DNA from: Hericium rajendrae
Taxonomy: Eukaryota > Basidiomycota > Agaricomycetes > Russulales > Hericiaceae
Reading direction: 5' to 3'
DNA length: 64,000 nucleotides
NCBI GenBank assembly: GCA_033439255.1
Contig: CM065884.1
Location: forward strand, 620,001-684,000
Part shown: piece by piece, positions 1-11,065 of the stretch
Layout: each line of letters begins with the position of its first letter
Numbering within the stretch: position 1 is the first letter of the stretch
Notes under the pieces: generated by a model
The model's input: only the letters and a program-made list of their open reading frames with translations
Told to the model about the DNA's origin: nothing
Database searches by the model: none
Program-made: the position numbers and the translations under genes

Positions 1-540
1 CGTGGCATATGCCCCTCAGCACGCGTGCTCGAGCCCCATCTCCTGCGTGCTACATCCAGCGCCCACGTGGAACACCCCAACAACAGCGTGCAGCAACGGT
101 GCACAGTCCGAGCGGCGGCAGGCAGCATGCAGTGCTACATATCGCGATAGAGCTCGCCAGCAATGCGGCAGCGGCAGCAGCGGCGGTGGCGCTGTTGATG
201 TGCATCACGGCAACAGTACCGGAACTGAGTCACAGCAGGAATAGGCAGGCGCAGGTGTGGTCGAGAGCGGGACATGCGAGCGAGCGAGCGCGTAGCCAAG
301 TGCTCACATAGTCAAGATTGGGCAGGACGGGCAGCACGCATATAGCCGAGGCGAGAGGCGCGCAGGGCGGTGGATGGTGCCGAGTAGGCGCGCTAAGCGC
401 ACGGTAGTGAGTAGCATACAGGCCAGAATGTATTACATTTATAATGATTGTTTTGGATTTATAATGAGCAATTTGAATGGTTCAGATTGGGTCCTGAACC
501 CTCCCTTATTACTGGTACAGTTTGCAACCCTCCCTCCTGT
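1..540. repeat. GC-rich degenerate DNA, no gene
   Basis: Up to about 430 this is GC-rich, compositionally simple sequence in which several frames stay open without any recognisable domain, which is what high GC alone produces. From about 430 it turns AT-rich. A short imperfect tandem duplication built on a TTATTACTGGTACAG unit lies at about 507-556. I see no gene here. Confidence 0.4.
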
Positions 541-547
541 TATTACT

Positions 548-850
548 GGTACAGGTTTAAAATGGGTTACAAGGATGCCTCAGAAATCAGCTGCAGCGAT
601 GGGATCCTTTGCCAACCTCCACGCTCTTTCGGCCCCGGGGACAAGGTTTGGGAACCTTTCATCCAAATTCATGCTGACATCACCATACATGACCTGGAAA
701 ACAGGGCTGTGATGAGGATTTGGGTTAATTGTGAGGAAAAGGTGAGGCATTCCCATCAATCCCATATAACTTCTTATTTCGTGTCTCAAAAATGTCTTCG
801 ATGCTGCAGAACCGGCACCAGTACCAGCCCTTGAATAATTTTATGGACCA
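548..850 (-). pseudogene. Helitron Rep-domain relic (Helitron_like_N)
   Basis: Minus-strand reading gives a fragment of the Helitron helicase-like N-terminal (Rep) domain. Visible hallmarks in order are a G-x-G-S-x-A-S stretch, the R-x-E-I-R-S segment, 'GMPHLFLTINPNP' and a C-terminal 'RLAKDPIAAADF'. Only about 90 codons survive, with stops on both sides, so it is a truncated relic of a DNA transposon. It has the same orientation as the Helitron-like relic at 5.45-7.56 kb and corresponds to the domain that normally follows the part preserved there. The two may therefore be pieces of one element split by the GC-rich insert between them; that link is inference. Confidence 0.65.
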
Positions 851-930
851 GCAAATTGCCGGGAGTGCATTCCAATACACTCCGCAACTTGCTGGCCAGC
901 AACTTACCACACTCATTATTATGCACTCGT
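839..930 (+). repeat. Inverted repeat arm, left copy
   Basis: About 90 bp containing CCAGCAAATTGCCGG, then CAACTTGCTGG and an ATTATTATGCAC-like tail. The reverse complement of about 4062-4152 follows the same order of motifs with moderate divergence. The pair brackets a 3.1-kb block of GC-rich arms around an AT-rich core. It could be the ends of an old non-autonomous element or two inverted copies of one repeat. Confidence 0.45.
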
Positions 931-949
931 ACTATAATACAGCTCGGGG

Positions 950-2005
950 CCGCTTACCGGGCCGTACACTAATGCTAACCGCACGCTTACTACATCGGCT
1001 CGGCTAGGCTCCGTGCCTGCCCCACCTCGGCACCGTTCCGCCCCACCTCGGCACCGTTCTGCCCCTGCTCGGCACCACCTCCCGCCTCGGCTACGCGCAG
1101 CGCCCCTGACTTCGGCTACGCGAATCTGTGCGCCGCGCGCTGCGCGCCTCCCGCCTCGGCTACACACGTGCCCGCCTCTCGCCGCCGCTCCTCGCCCCCA
1201 CCGTTTGATCCCGCGCGCGCGTTGCTGCGACACGCGTCGTCAGCGCCGTTGGCGTTGCCGACGTCGTCGCTGCTGCAACGTGAGGGTAAACTGCGGGGCG
1301 CGGGGGGTGCGCGGGTGCACGCGCGCTGTTGCTGGGCACACGCGCCGTTGTTGGGGCATTGCGCGTGGGTGCTGGGCATTCGGCGCGGGTGCTGGCGTGC
1401 GGCGTGGGTGCTCCGCATGCAGCGCGGTGCTGGGGGCCACGCGCCGTTGCTGGGGCATGTGGGCCGTTGCTGGGGCATCGCACATATGTGTCGGGGTCGG
1501 TATGGGTGCTACCGTCGAGCGCGCGTGTTGAGGCTCCGGCGCCGGCATCGAGCGACGCGAGGGGGTGCTGGATGGCCCGGGCGAGCGCTGGGCTTGCTGT
1601 GCCTTGCGCGCCTGCCCGCCGCGCGGCGCGCATCTGTGCGCGTCTGGTACGTGTCCGTGCGTGTGTGGAGGTCCGCATATGCGCGCGGACGGCCGCCGGG
1701 GGCTGCTGGGGGGCCGAGAGGGTCGTGGTCGAGGGGCGTGTGGAGGCCAGCGGATGCGTGGCAGGGATGGGGAAAGGAGTGCGGAGAGGGAGACGCGACG
1801 CGCGAAAAGCGGGGAGGAGCGCGTGTGCGCGAGGAGGAGGGCGAGCAGGCAGGACAGGGTACCCAAGGTGTAGGGAGAGGCAGGGAGAGGCAACGGGAGA
1901 CGAGCCGCGTGCGTGCTGTGGCGCGGCTCGGACATTGCCGAGACAGGGCCGAAATGCCCGATGTTCGAAGAGAGGAACGCGTGGACACACATTCCGCGGA
2001 ACTTT
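950..2005. repeat. GC-rich low-complexity block (left)
   Basis: Strongly GC-rich sequence with imperfect short tandem units: a roughly 19-bp CACCTCGGCACCGTT-type unit at about 1020-1075, and CGTTGCTGGGGCAT / GTGCTGGGCATTCG-type units at about 1320-1480. All six frames stay open for long stretches, but the translations are A/R/P/G-rich with no domain. Motifs such as GCGTGGGTGCTG recur in reverse complement at about 3400-3500. I regard this as degenerate repeat DNA, not a gene. Confidence 0.5.
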
Positions 2006-2875
2006 GAACTGGAATTAAGTCTTGAACACGTAGATATAGAATAATGAAACATGTCTGTGAAAAATCTAGAGAATAGAACAAAATTCCGAGCCAGAACTAG
2101 CAAATTAATGTAACCCTACAGTAACCCTAGGCCCGACTTTGCACAGTAAAAGCTTGAGTACCTGACTTTCTACATATCGGCTTCAGCGAGACGTTTTTAA
2201 GGATGATCCTTTATGTATATACAAAGTATCAATTTTATTTCATGTGATTCCAGAGCTTGAGACCAGAAATACATTCGAAAACATAGTCAATACTTCCCAA
2301 AAAAAAGTATCTAGTGAGATCCTATCGATTTTGGTCCGTATAAAATACAGTAAATTTAGTGTACACTAAGAACATATACCCAAATGTAAGACCGTATGCC
2401 GATAGAGGGGTGAGAGAAGATGCGCTACAAAAACGCGACTCGAATCTGATGTCCGGCGTGCCCGAGACGTCGATTCGAGCTCGACGTGTTTGGCACATTG
2501 ACAAGCACCGTCCATTTTAGACGTGCTTATCAGTGCTTCGCACACAGAACACTTCCAGTTAATTCTATTCGTACAGAACTTTGTATATACATCATTTAAT
2601 TGTATCTACAGCTACTCTATTATTTGTAGAATAAACTCGAATTTATTTGCCTTGAAACTCGTGTTCGAATTTTGGCCAGCCTCGTTCGGTGCCCTGTTCG
2701 GCAATTGCCGAATCGGTGCCACAGTGCTCGTGGCTGAGCCATACCTTTTCCTCCTCCTCCCATGATCAAACGGGGACGAGCTAGGGCTCAATAGCCCTCA
2801 AATCTGTAAGTCTTTCGTTTCTACGTATGTCTCTACGTGTTATACTGACTATCTCTTCTTTTCTCAGGCCTCGAA
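2006..2875. other. AT-rich core, no gene
   Basis: AT-rich interval between two GC-rich blocks. No ORF with recognisable content and no promoter or RNA gene that I can support. The sharp base-composition change at both edges marks it as a separate unit. Confidence 0.4.
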
Positions 2876-3975
2876 CATGCTGACGTGGCATGAATGGCCA
2901 CACGACGACGCCTACCCCCACTTCACTATCTCCCACCTCCCGCGCTCACAAACGCGCGCCCGACCTCGCCAGCACGCGCGCAAGTGCTGCTGCGACCGCC
3001 CTCCGCGTTCGTGCGCGTCCAGGCCAGCAGATCACACGCACGCATCAGCAATTCGCGTGCGTCTCAACGCCTGGACCGCGCACCAGTGCCCCTGCCCGCG
3101 CAGCCCCGTCTTCTCTCGCGCGTGCGCAATGACAATGACCGCGTGTCGTTGAGGCCCCGTGCCGCGTGCGTGCATGCGTGCCCGTTTCCAGCCCGCGCGC
3201 CACGTCCGAGTCCACGCGCATGTGCCAGTACCGCACCCCAGCACCCGGGTGTGCGCAGCAGCTCGCCGCCCGCCCGCTCAGCATGCGAATTCCCGCCAGC
3301 CCGCCCGCCTGCGCTCACGCCACAAGACCGCCCGCGCACTTGCGCATAAGCAAGCCCCCCCCTGCGCGCGCCAGCCCCCCCGCAGCACACATCCCAGGCG
3401 CCCGCATCCCAGCACCCCGCCCACGCGTTCAGCACCCCGCCCGCGCATTCAGCACCCCACCCGCGTGCCCCAATGCCGTCCCCGCGCGTCCAGCACTGTG
3501 CCCCGCGTGTCGCCGCGGGGTTCCTGCGCCGTGCGCCGTGCATCCCAGCATCGCGCCTGCCGTGCCAGCGCGTCCCAGCCCCGTGGCCCGCGTGCTAGCA
3601 CCCCCACGCGTACGCCGACCCCCGCGCGGGAGCCATCGTCGGCGCGCGGCAGATGCGCGGCCAGCGCAGTGGATGGCGCGGGCCCTAGCGGCAAGCTGGC
3701 GCATAACGCTGCGCCGACTGGACCGTGGCGCGTACGCTCTGCAGCGGGCGTGCGGCGAATAGTGCGCGCAACGAGCATGCAGCGCGTGTGCAGCTGTGGG
3801 GCAGGAGCAGGAATAGTAGGCGGAAGCGGCGACAGGGCGGACCCATAGGCGCCGGCGAGCGCGAGAGGAAGCGCCGATGAGCGCGAAGGGAAGCACCGGC
3901 GAGCGCGAAGGGAAGCGCCGGCGAGCGCGTAGCCGAGAGCGACGAGCGCATAGCCGAGAGCGACGAGCAGTAGCG
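2876..3975. repeat. GC-rich low-complexity block (right)
   Basis: GC-rich degenerate sequence. TTCAGCACCCCGCCC-like units recur at about 3415-3470 (reverse complement of units in the left block), and GGAAGCGCCGGCGAGCGCGA-like units at about 3850-3965. Open frames in several phases encode only P/A/R-rich low-complexity peptides. No gene. Confidence 0.5.
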
Positions 3976-3980
3976 ACGAC

Positions 3981-4005
3981 GGCCGAGATCCTTACGATCT
4001 CGGCC
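3981..4005. other. Perfect 10-bp stem hairpin
   Basis: GGCCGAGATC, a 5-base loop CTTAC, then GATCTCGGCC. The stem is perfect and is followed by a T-run and CTGG. It lies at the sharp boundary between GC-rich DNA and AT-rich flank, so it may mark the end of a repeat unit. Confidence 0.55.
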
Positions 4006-4061
4006 GATATGTTTTTTTCTGGAATATCATATGTTTTTGCGGCACCTCCCGGTGCTGCTTC

Positions 4062-4152
4062 GTGAGTGTGAATTATAATATGTTCAGCAACTGGCTAGTT
4101 GGCCAGTTGCTGGAGTTATTGCAATGTGCCTCCGGCAATTTGCTGGACAGAA
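4062..4152 (-). repeat. Inverted repeat arm, right copy
   Basis: Reverse complement resembles 839-930: CCAGCAAATTGCCGG-like start, CCAGCAACTGGCCA middle and an ATTATAATTCACACTC tail. It carries more divergence than a recent duplication would. Confidence 0.45.
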
Positions 4153-4159
4153 TGTTTTT

Positions 4160-5130
4160 TCGTGACTGGGACGCCTCTCACGTCGTTCATCCAGCATCCC
4201 GCGACCTCAACGATCCCGCACACCCTCAACAGGTCCGTGCGGGTCCACTACCCTACCAGGTCTGCGCCATAGAACCCCCGCGCCATCGATAACACACTCG
4301 TGGCCACGACACGTGGCTGTGTGCGTACGGCCATGCACATCGCTGATGGCCTCGCCAGCGCACGCACAGCCACGCACAGTTGCAAGCCCACGCGAGGTCT
4401 GAGCTGCGTGAGCAAGGCGACGCATGACCATGCCAGCTCGCGATGCGGACACACACGATCCGCGACACTCCGCCCTGCCCCCTCTCGCCCCGCGCGAGGA
4501 AGGCCACGCACAGTCTGCGACACCCGCTCTGCCTTGCGCATGACCTGTGCACTGACACCATGCCCAGCACATGGCCACCTCTTCCCATGCATGCGCGTAC
4601 AGCTAGGCATGGCTGCACCAGCGCACGTGGCCAGGCACGACCCGCGCACGCCGCCCGCCCCAGCATGGTCCGTGCACCGATGCCCCGCCTCGCACATGGC
4701 CCCTGCACGATCACCTCGCCCTGCGTGTGAGCAAGGTCACGCACGACCGTGCAAACTTGCGCGCGGCTACGCACAGTCTGCGACACCCCGTCCCGTCCCG
4801 CGCATGACCTGTGCACCGACTCATGCCCCGCACACGGCCGCCTTGCCCTATGCACATGCGTATGGCCACGCACGGCCGCGTCAGCTCATGCGCGGCCATG
4901 CACGACCCGCACACCCCGCTTGGTCGTGCTGCCCATCCACCTCATCATCTGCCCGACAGCATGCACCGGCTGGGCGAGAGCATGCCTGTGCACTCTCTCG
5001 TATGCCCCGGACTGCGCGCCCATGCTCCCGACTGTCTGCGACAGCTGTCCGCGCTGTGCATATCCCGACGTGGCATCCGTGCCGGTGCGAGGCCCGTTTG
5101 GGGCCGTTTTTACTTGTCAATCAGTGTTAT
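4160..5130. repeat. Second GC-rich degenerate block, no gene
   Basis: GC-rich sequence in which CACGCACAGTCTGCGACACC-type segments recur (about 4510, 4770 and 5030), as do GCGCATGACCTGTGCACCGA-type segments (about 4540, 4800). This implies an old tandem array of about 260-bp units. Long open frames here are low-complexity and in several phases at once. Confidence 0.45.
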
Positions 5131-5149
5131 ATTTTGTAGTTGCCTTGCC

Positions 5150-5455
5150 TGTAGTAGTTTACACATGAATATAAGAAATTTTTGACTTAATGTCTTGACT
5201 ACCTATCTGACTTATGATAGTGGTTGTAGCCACCATAGTACCTATAGTTTCCTTAAGTAAGTATGATAGTCCTATGTATGTGACATCTCTAGCTATGGAG
5301 GCTATGAGACACTATCTATTTGACACCCCTGGCTATAGAGGGCTATTATAGCTCACATAGCTCTCCATAGCTGTGCTATTCAACCTCATAGCACCTATAG
5401 CTCCCTCATAGCACACATAATAGGACTTGCTGCTATATAAATTTCCATTTTCTCA
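5150..5455. repeat. AT-rich tract with CATAGCT motifs
   Basis: AT-rich stretch with many repeats of CTATAG / CATAGCTC / ATAGCACC words, ending in a TATATAAA box and a CT-rich TTTCTCAG. It abuts the point where the minus-strand Helitron relic stops being readable (about 5456) and looks like the edge of a further insertion. No gene. Confidence 0.35.
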
Positions 5456-7559
5456 GATGATTCGCTAATGCGAACCTGGGCATTTTGGTGTTCTTCAAAG
5501 AGCCCAAACAGTCTTCACATGCAGTCACCTCCACCCTGTCAAGACTGGGTTCAGGGGAACAGTGAAGCCATCCAAGTCACCCCAAGGGATCAAGGATCAA
5601 AGAGCAGAGGATGTCATAGAGAGTAGAGACAGGCTGAGAATGTCTAGGGTACAATGGGACTGGAGAGTCAAGTGGACAAACTGAGGATGCCAGTCAGAAA
5701 GGTAGCCCTATATATACTGGAAGGATAGCCTAAAGGGGAACAAGGGATATCCTGAAAGGAGAACAAGGGGAAGGGGAACAAGGGATGTCCCAAAGGGGAA
5801 CAAGGGATATCCTAAAGGGGAACAAGGGATATCCTAACAGGGAACAAGGGGACATAACAAGGGAGTGTCCATATAGGGAACAAAGGGAATGAAGAAGACC
5901 AATGGGTGATTCATGACACACCCAACAGACTTTTTCGCCTTTGACATCTTTCCGTAATCCTCTGATGTCTAGGACGATGCCAGAAAGCTTGCCCCATTCA
6001 GATCCCAAATAATCTCCAGAGACCTTCATAGCGCGTTCAATCTCACCTCCGTTGTTCTTCAAAATTTTCCATTCAACAGATGAAAAAGGCTTCAAATCCA
6101 AGTCATATATGTCATACTTTAACTCGGATGAAGACCGGGAACAAACAGCGCAAACTGGTTGCGACTTCCACTTCATTGCCCTCTTATATTCCCCAAGACA
6201 GTCCAGCACAGTACCGCGACTAACAACCTCTGGCCATCGTCGACACAATTCTTTGTATTCCTCTTCAACAAGCTCATAAGATGATTCCACTTCACCCTTC
6301 TTCGAGATCCTCTCCCTCTCTTTCTTTCCCGCAATCATTCTATCAAGACTAAACGTCACATTTTGAACAGCTTCTCTGAACTCCACGCGTATCAACCATC
6401 CAATTATGTTTCTTCGGTCTCCAAAGTCCCTTCTGCCTGCACTCAAAGGTTCCCAAGACTCTAACATCCACAGTAGCTCATCAGTCTCCATACGATCATA
6501 CTTGTGGAACCGATCGCAAACACTCTCAGCTATATCTCTGGCCATTTTCTCGACATTCGTAAACGAGGAAACACTCACACGATAAGGATGCAGATTCCTT
6601 ACACATTCGACAAGCTTATCTTTTCCTACAGACCTGAGGCATTTGATGTGCCTTGTCAGTGAAACTGACCCCAGTATCTCTTGATATAGTTCGGACACAC
6701 TAGATCCGCTTCCATCCACGCATCGCTGAGGAATGCGAAACCTTTTCATAATTGAAGCACCAAACAGCTTGTCAAACATGAGAACCAAAATTTGCTTCCG
6801 ACCCATCCACTCGCTATCTCTAAACTCCTCAGCCAACAAATACATGCATTTCAATAGGTTTGTTTCAAGATTTCATACCTCCTTGATCGCTCTCATAATA
6901 TAATCACACAAAACTTCACTCAACCTCATTTTACATCGACCCAGGGTATCCAAGGACAATATCTCGCACCTTTCCTGCAATTCCTCAATCCTCAAGCAAG
7001 CTAGAGATTCGACGATGTGTTTCTTATCAAGGTCCATCCATTTCGGATTGGAAGCCAATATCCCCTTTCGAAGAACTTTATTTTCCATCTCCTTCGAGAT
7101 TACACAGGTCGGATCGAACCACATAGATTCCACTTCCTCGAATCTCATCTCAAAGGGGTCGCAGCATTCACTATAGTTTTGAATTATGAACCTGTCTCTA
7201 TCGGCAAATATCCACCACCTTCCATTGACGACATGCTCAAGCTCAGTCTCTAACCATCGGCAGACTGCATATACATCTTCAAACAGCTGCGGAAATAACT
7301 CGGGATAATACAAAGGGGTATAATACAGCGGATAGTCTTCGACACGATGCCAGTCTCCTAGAGGTGGGATATCTCTTTCATCATGAACGCGGCTAACGCG
7401 AGAAGGCTGCTTGCAGAACGAACCCAAAGTAGGACATCCCGAATGTGACATCGAAGAGATTAGTTCACTTTCAACAATCTGAGATGGATAAGCTGCTCTG
7501 CGCGTAGATACGTCGTTCCGACACGAGTCCTGTAAGTATAGGTGTCCGTGCGTGCGCAC
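5456..7559 (-). pseudogene. Helitron-like gene, N-terminal part with SAP-like repeats
   Basis: Two exons are readable: 7559-6879, then a phase-0 51-bp intron (6828-6878, GTATGA...GAG), then 6827-5919. The protein begins with a region containing short helical SAP-like units (for example 'LRIEELQERCEILSL') and ends in a DUF6570-like zinc segment: 'CAVC' at about 6150, then 'VCW' next to the solo LTR. Beyond the LTR the same frame resumes with C-E-D-C and 'RFALANHL', which matches the C-x2-C...LAN pattern in the intact Helitron at 36 kb; reading is then lost in AT-rich repeat. It is a DNA-transposon-derived gene broken by an LTR insertion and truncation. The N-terminal start at 7559 is uncertain. 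Confidence 0.6.
5537..5918 (-). mobile_element. Solo LTR with CACCC duplication
   Basis: Reverse-complement copy of the LTR found at 16489-16847 and 17130-17490. It starts TGTCAAGACTGGG and ends GATTCATGACA on the plus strand. Exact CACCC target duplications flank it at 5532-5536 and 5919-5923. It is about 20 bp longer than its relatives, consistent with an additional short internal repeat unit. It is a fossil: a lone LTR left by recombination between the two ends of an element. It lies within the minus-strand Helitron-like relic and supplies the hydrophobic nonsense tail that follows that gene's cysteine motif. Confidence 0.9.
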
Positions 7560-9002
7560 GGGAGAGGCAGATATATTTTTATCCCTTATATATAAGGAGT
7601 ATATCCTCGAACGCTAACAAAGCAATCGGTATATTCAGGGACAAATATTTCTCGGACAAATATTTCCCCGGACGGAGGAGGCTTCCCAACCAAACCAGAG
7701 GAATCAGCCACTTCTAACCAAAGAGCCAGTTCACCACAACTCACTTTGAAAGTGCAAACGATGATGGCAAGTAGAAACAGAACCGCAGAATCACCGCTCA
7801 TCCATCAAAGATACGTATATATATACGAACCAGACAATCACACTCATGAGGATGCAACCTATACAGATGTCAACAGTACTCAAGCTATGCAAACAAGCAT
7901 GTGATAAAGGCATACCAGCACGCGCACCAACCAGCAGCATTCCATCGAAGATGCGGAGAAGATAATCCACCCCTAACTCCTCTACTAATGTTGTAAGCCA
8001 CCAAACTCATCCCCATCCATACTCGAATGGACCCGATGACCCTGGCAATTCCAACGGGTACTCAAACTACATCTGCTCGTATCCCCATACAGCACATAAT
8101 TCCCATCTCACCGAGCCTGCTGACCTTCTGTCTCATTTCCGTCATACAGTCCAAAGATATCAACACTGAAGTTAACGAAAATTCAAAAGTTCCGATGCTG
8201 TCCAAAGCAACTCTGTTCTCGAGCCGCAGCAAATTCACCGCTGCCTACTCTGCCCACGCTTAACAAAGAACGAAAACCTTCATACCCCATTGAATCTCCA
8301 CCCTCTCCTTGTTCCGATGAACTTCCTATCCATCGCCATAGATCTCAGTCGCATATCCCTCATTCTACTCGTACGTTCTATATACATATATATATATATA
8401 TATGTACATATGTTTCCCATTCAAAAACCAATCACCACGCTGTGCACAATTCCGACAAACATTATCTACCTGCATTCCGCCTAACAGGAAGAGTCCAATC
8501 TAATGACGCAATCCAACTCAGTGGGTAAACTCACAATCGTCCAAAGCAGACCTATGCTCAGTTGCTAACTAATTACCTGCCGTGCTCGACAATAAGCCAC
8601 TAAAACCAACGGAAACAAGTATACAATTTTGACCAGCCAGTTCACCAATACCGCCAACACGAGTCAGCGAAATTGAATCGAGGCACCTTTCAGCCCAACA
8701 GGACATCGCATCGTTCGCAACAACATCGACCTAGTCATAAAAATATAGAACGACCTCCGCGTACATTCAACCAAATAACGCGCGTCAATCATATGACACA
8801 TCACATGACGTCAACAGCAGAACGACAGCAAGAAATTTTCGACACAAACCCTTCTCTCTCCCTTCGGAGAGAGCCGGGAATTCTTGAAACCAACACTACT
8901 GTAGTACCAGTGTTGCAACCGTGACGTCGACTGTAACTTGCTCGTGAAGGTTGAATCTGTGGCATACCTACCCTACCTCATCACAAGCCTTTGTTGACTT
9001 CA
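7560..9002. other. Gene-poor stretch
   Basis: A short minus-strand frame at 7586-7801 encodes 71 residues with a hydrophobic N-terminus that could be a signal peptide, but nothing else supports it. A (TA)n microsatellite lies at about 8384-8402. No conserved protein seen. The end of this stretch is the upstream region of the gene starting at 9003. Confidence 0.35.
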
Positions 9003-9730
9003 ATGTCTTCCCGCTCGTCTCGTTCTTCCTCTCGTTCTTCCTTCGCAACTCCACCTCCTTCTTCGATATCGGAGTCTGAGCAGTATGAGCTCGATTCTGG
9101 CGGGAATCCTATCCGAACATCCTATGGTTACAAACCGACAGCTTGTATCGTTGCTGTACATTATATGGTAAGTCAAAGTCATTCTGTATTGTTCGTCCAT
9201 GACATTGCTCTCAACTGTAGAGACGCGGCATCAAACTTGACAAACTCGACCCGAGAGCCTTCGACACGCTTCCTCCCGAGTTATTGGTCTACCCGAAGAA
9301 ACCACATAACAATCGAAAGCACTTCCATTTCGGTGTCGGTGTCTCATATGATTGTCTGTGGGAGTATTGCATCGCTCGCGACCTAGTACCAAGGCACTAT
9401 CACACAGACCCATATTGCAGTGGTGCAATGGTTGACGCAGCGGTGAAGGAGATTAATCGTCTCTGCGGCGCAGAGCTGCAATTGTCCAATATCGCTAACG
9501 TGGAGCACGAATACGTTCTCTCGCGTTTCAGCAACTACACGTGGTTCAGCAAAAAACTGAGCGATCGCGATGAGCGGAAGGTCGTAGATATCATTCACAA
9601 AGAGCTTGGTATCTGCGACCGGCCAAGATGGTACCATAAGCTTGTTCGATGCCGTAAGTCGCTTTGCCTCCTTTCTCTGTCTGCGCTCTGACATCTTGAT
9701 ACCATAGCGTCTGGTCGCGGTTGGTTCTGA
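9003..9730 (+). CDS. Orphan small-protein family, copy A (type 1)
   Basis: Predicted 206 residues in three exons: 9003-9167, 9221-9653, 9708-9730, with introns GTAAGT...GTAG and GTAAGT...ATAG. The first exon is 55 codons, serine-rich, ending in a 'YELDSGGNPI...GYK' segment. Exon 2 carries the family core: 'LPPELLVYPKKP', then H-F-G-V-G, 'YC...LVP', 'RFSNYTW' and a C-terminal 'RPRWYHKL'. There is no signal peptide, membrane segment or known domain that I recognise. It is the most divergent plus-strand copy and shares its first-exon type only with copy F at 43.5-44.1 kb. It converges on the PD-(D/E)XK-like gene at 11.1-13.0 kb. Function unknown. Confidence 0.7.
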
Positions 9731-11065
9731 TGAATCCAGGGGCAGCAAGCACTCCATATCCCGCGACGTTACTCTCGCAGCTCTGCGTCGACGTCGCTCA
9801 CCTCGACACCCGTGTTCGCCTTCAATTCACCCGTACCTCGCTTTGACGGACGCCGACTCCGCTATTCCGCTATTCCAGTGAGATTCTGTAGGCGCGATAA
9901 GACATCAGCCTTAAGGTGCTCATGTGGAACACGCCCTTCAACACCAGCTGGAACACGCTGAGCTTCTCTCTGGGTGATCGCTCTTCTGACGCTCGCCAGA
10001 CTTCGCCGTAGTCAGATGCCTGTCCACGGCCGCGGCATGCTCGACCTCAGCGGCTTCTTCCGTCCTCACACGCAGACTATTCATTCCCCCCTCGACTTCT
10101 ATGCCGCAGCACAGTCGCGGAGATCTTATCGTGCTCAGTGTATGGTCATTGTACACCCGACATCCTCAATCTGCTCCGAGATGGCTATTTCCCGCATTGT
10201 AGGCGCAGAGATGGCCACCAGCGCGGATGGGACCCTTGCCAGTTGATCATGAAGACACGCGTAGTCGCAATGCCACGCTGATATCGCGCTCAATGCATTT
10301 AAGGTCGAAGCAGCCTGCTGCTGACGCATTTCGCATTCCTGATCTCGCGAGGAGTGGGCCGCCGTGCGCTTTGCGACAGATTGTTGGCGTACAGTCCCGC
10401 CGTCTGATTTCGCATTTTCTTAACCGACGTCAGCGCTGTTGGCTCCCCCGTGCATCCGGCGCTGCAGCGACATCATTCAACGAGCATGCTTGCAGAGAGA
10501 AATCTGCCCTCGTACGCCAAAATAATCGCTAGCGGGGCACTTACGCGTAGGCTTCAGATGTACTGCGGTTAGATAGAGCACGAGCCGCTGCGCTTCTACC
10601 TTGATCAGCAAAATAGCAGATGGGCGAGGATGAGGGAGTTACATCGTTGGGATCTGTGTATGGGGAATAGCTAGTTCTCATGAGAAATAACGATGGGTGG
10701 GCGTGCAACGACGGCTGTAAAATACTATCCCATGAGATGGACATCTGACTGGGATCAGTGGACACGGACCATTCACCGAGATACGTTCGCGCTGTCTGAT
10801 AACAAACATTAGTTAAATTATATAGCTTCAATATATTGGGTTACACGTCCTGCGACGTGCGTACAAATGAGTGTGGTTATACTAGGCGAAGCTACAAGGA
10901 GCGTGGGGATGCAAGGATCAGTAACGATACAGAAGAACATCATAATCGTTAAATAAAGAGAGTGTGTTGAGGCTGTTGAAGCCAATAAAGTTACGAAACA
11001 TGACCGAGCGAGGAGTACAGCACGTGTAAGGCAGCCTTGGGTCTTCTTGGAAGAGACATGTCAGT
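9731..11065. other. Intergenic, no supported gene
   Basis: Frames of 60-100 codons occur on both strands (for example 10541-10831 minus), but none shows a domain, codon-use contrast or convincing splice structure. This is the shared 3' region between convergent genes. Confidence 0.35.

Noticed and set aside
919-2103. Long open frames on both strands in the GC-rich block (up to 287 codons)
   Set aside because: Several frames are open at once, the translations are A/R/P/G-rich low complexity, and recurring short units explain them. High GC alone produces this.
3064-5140. Long open frames on both strands in the second GC-rich region
   Set aside because: Same reason: multi-frame openness without domains or splice signals.
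8384-8402. TA repeat as a regulatory element
   Set aside because: Ordinary dinucleotide microsatellite with no gene start nearby.
10541-10831. 96-codon minus-strand frame
   Set aside because: No domain, no splice partners and no homology to neighbouring families.
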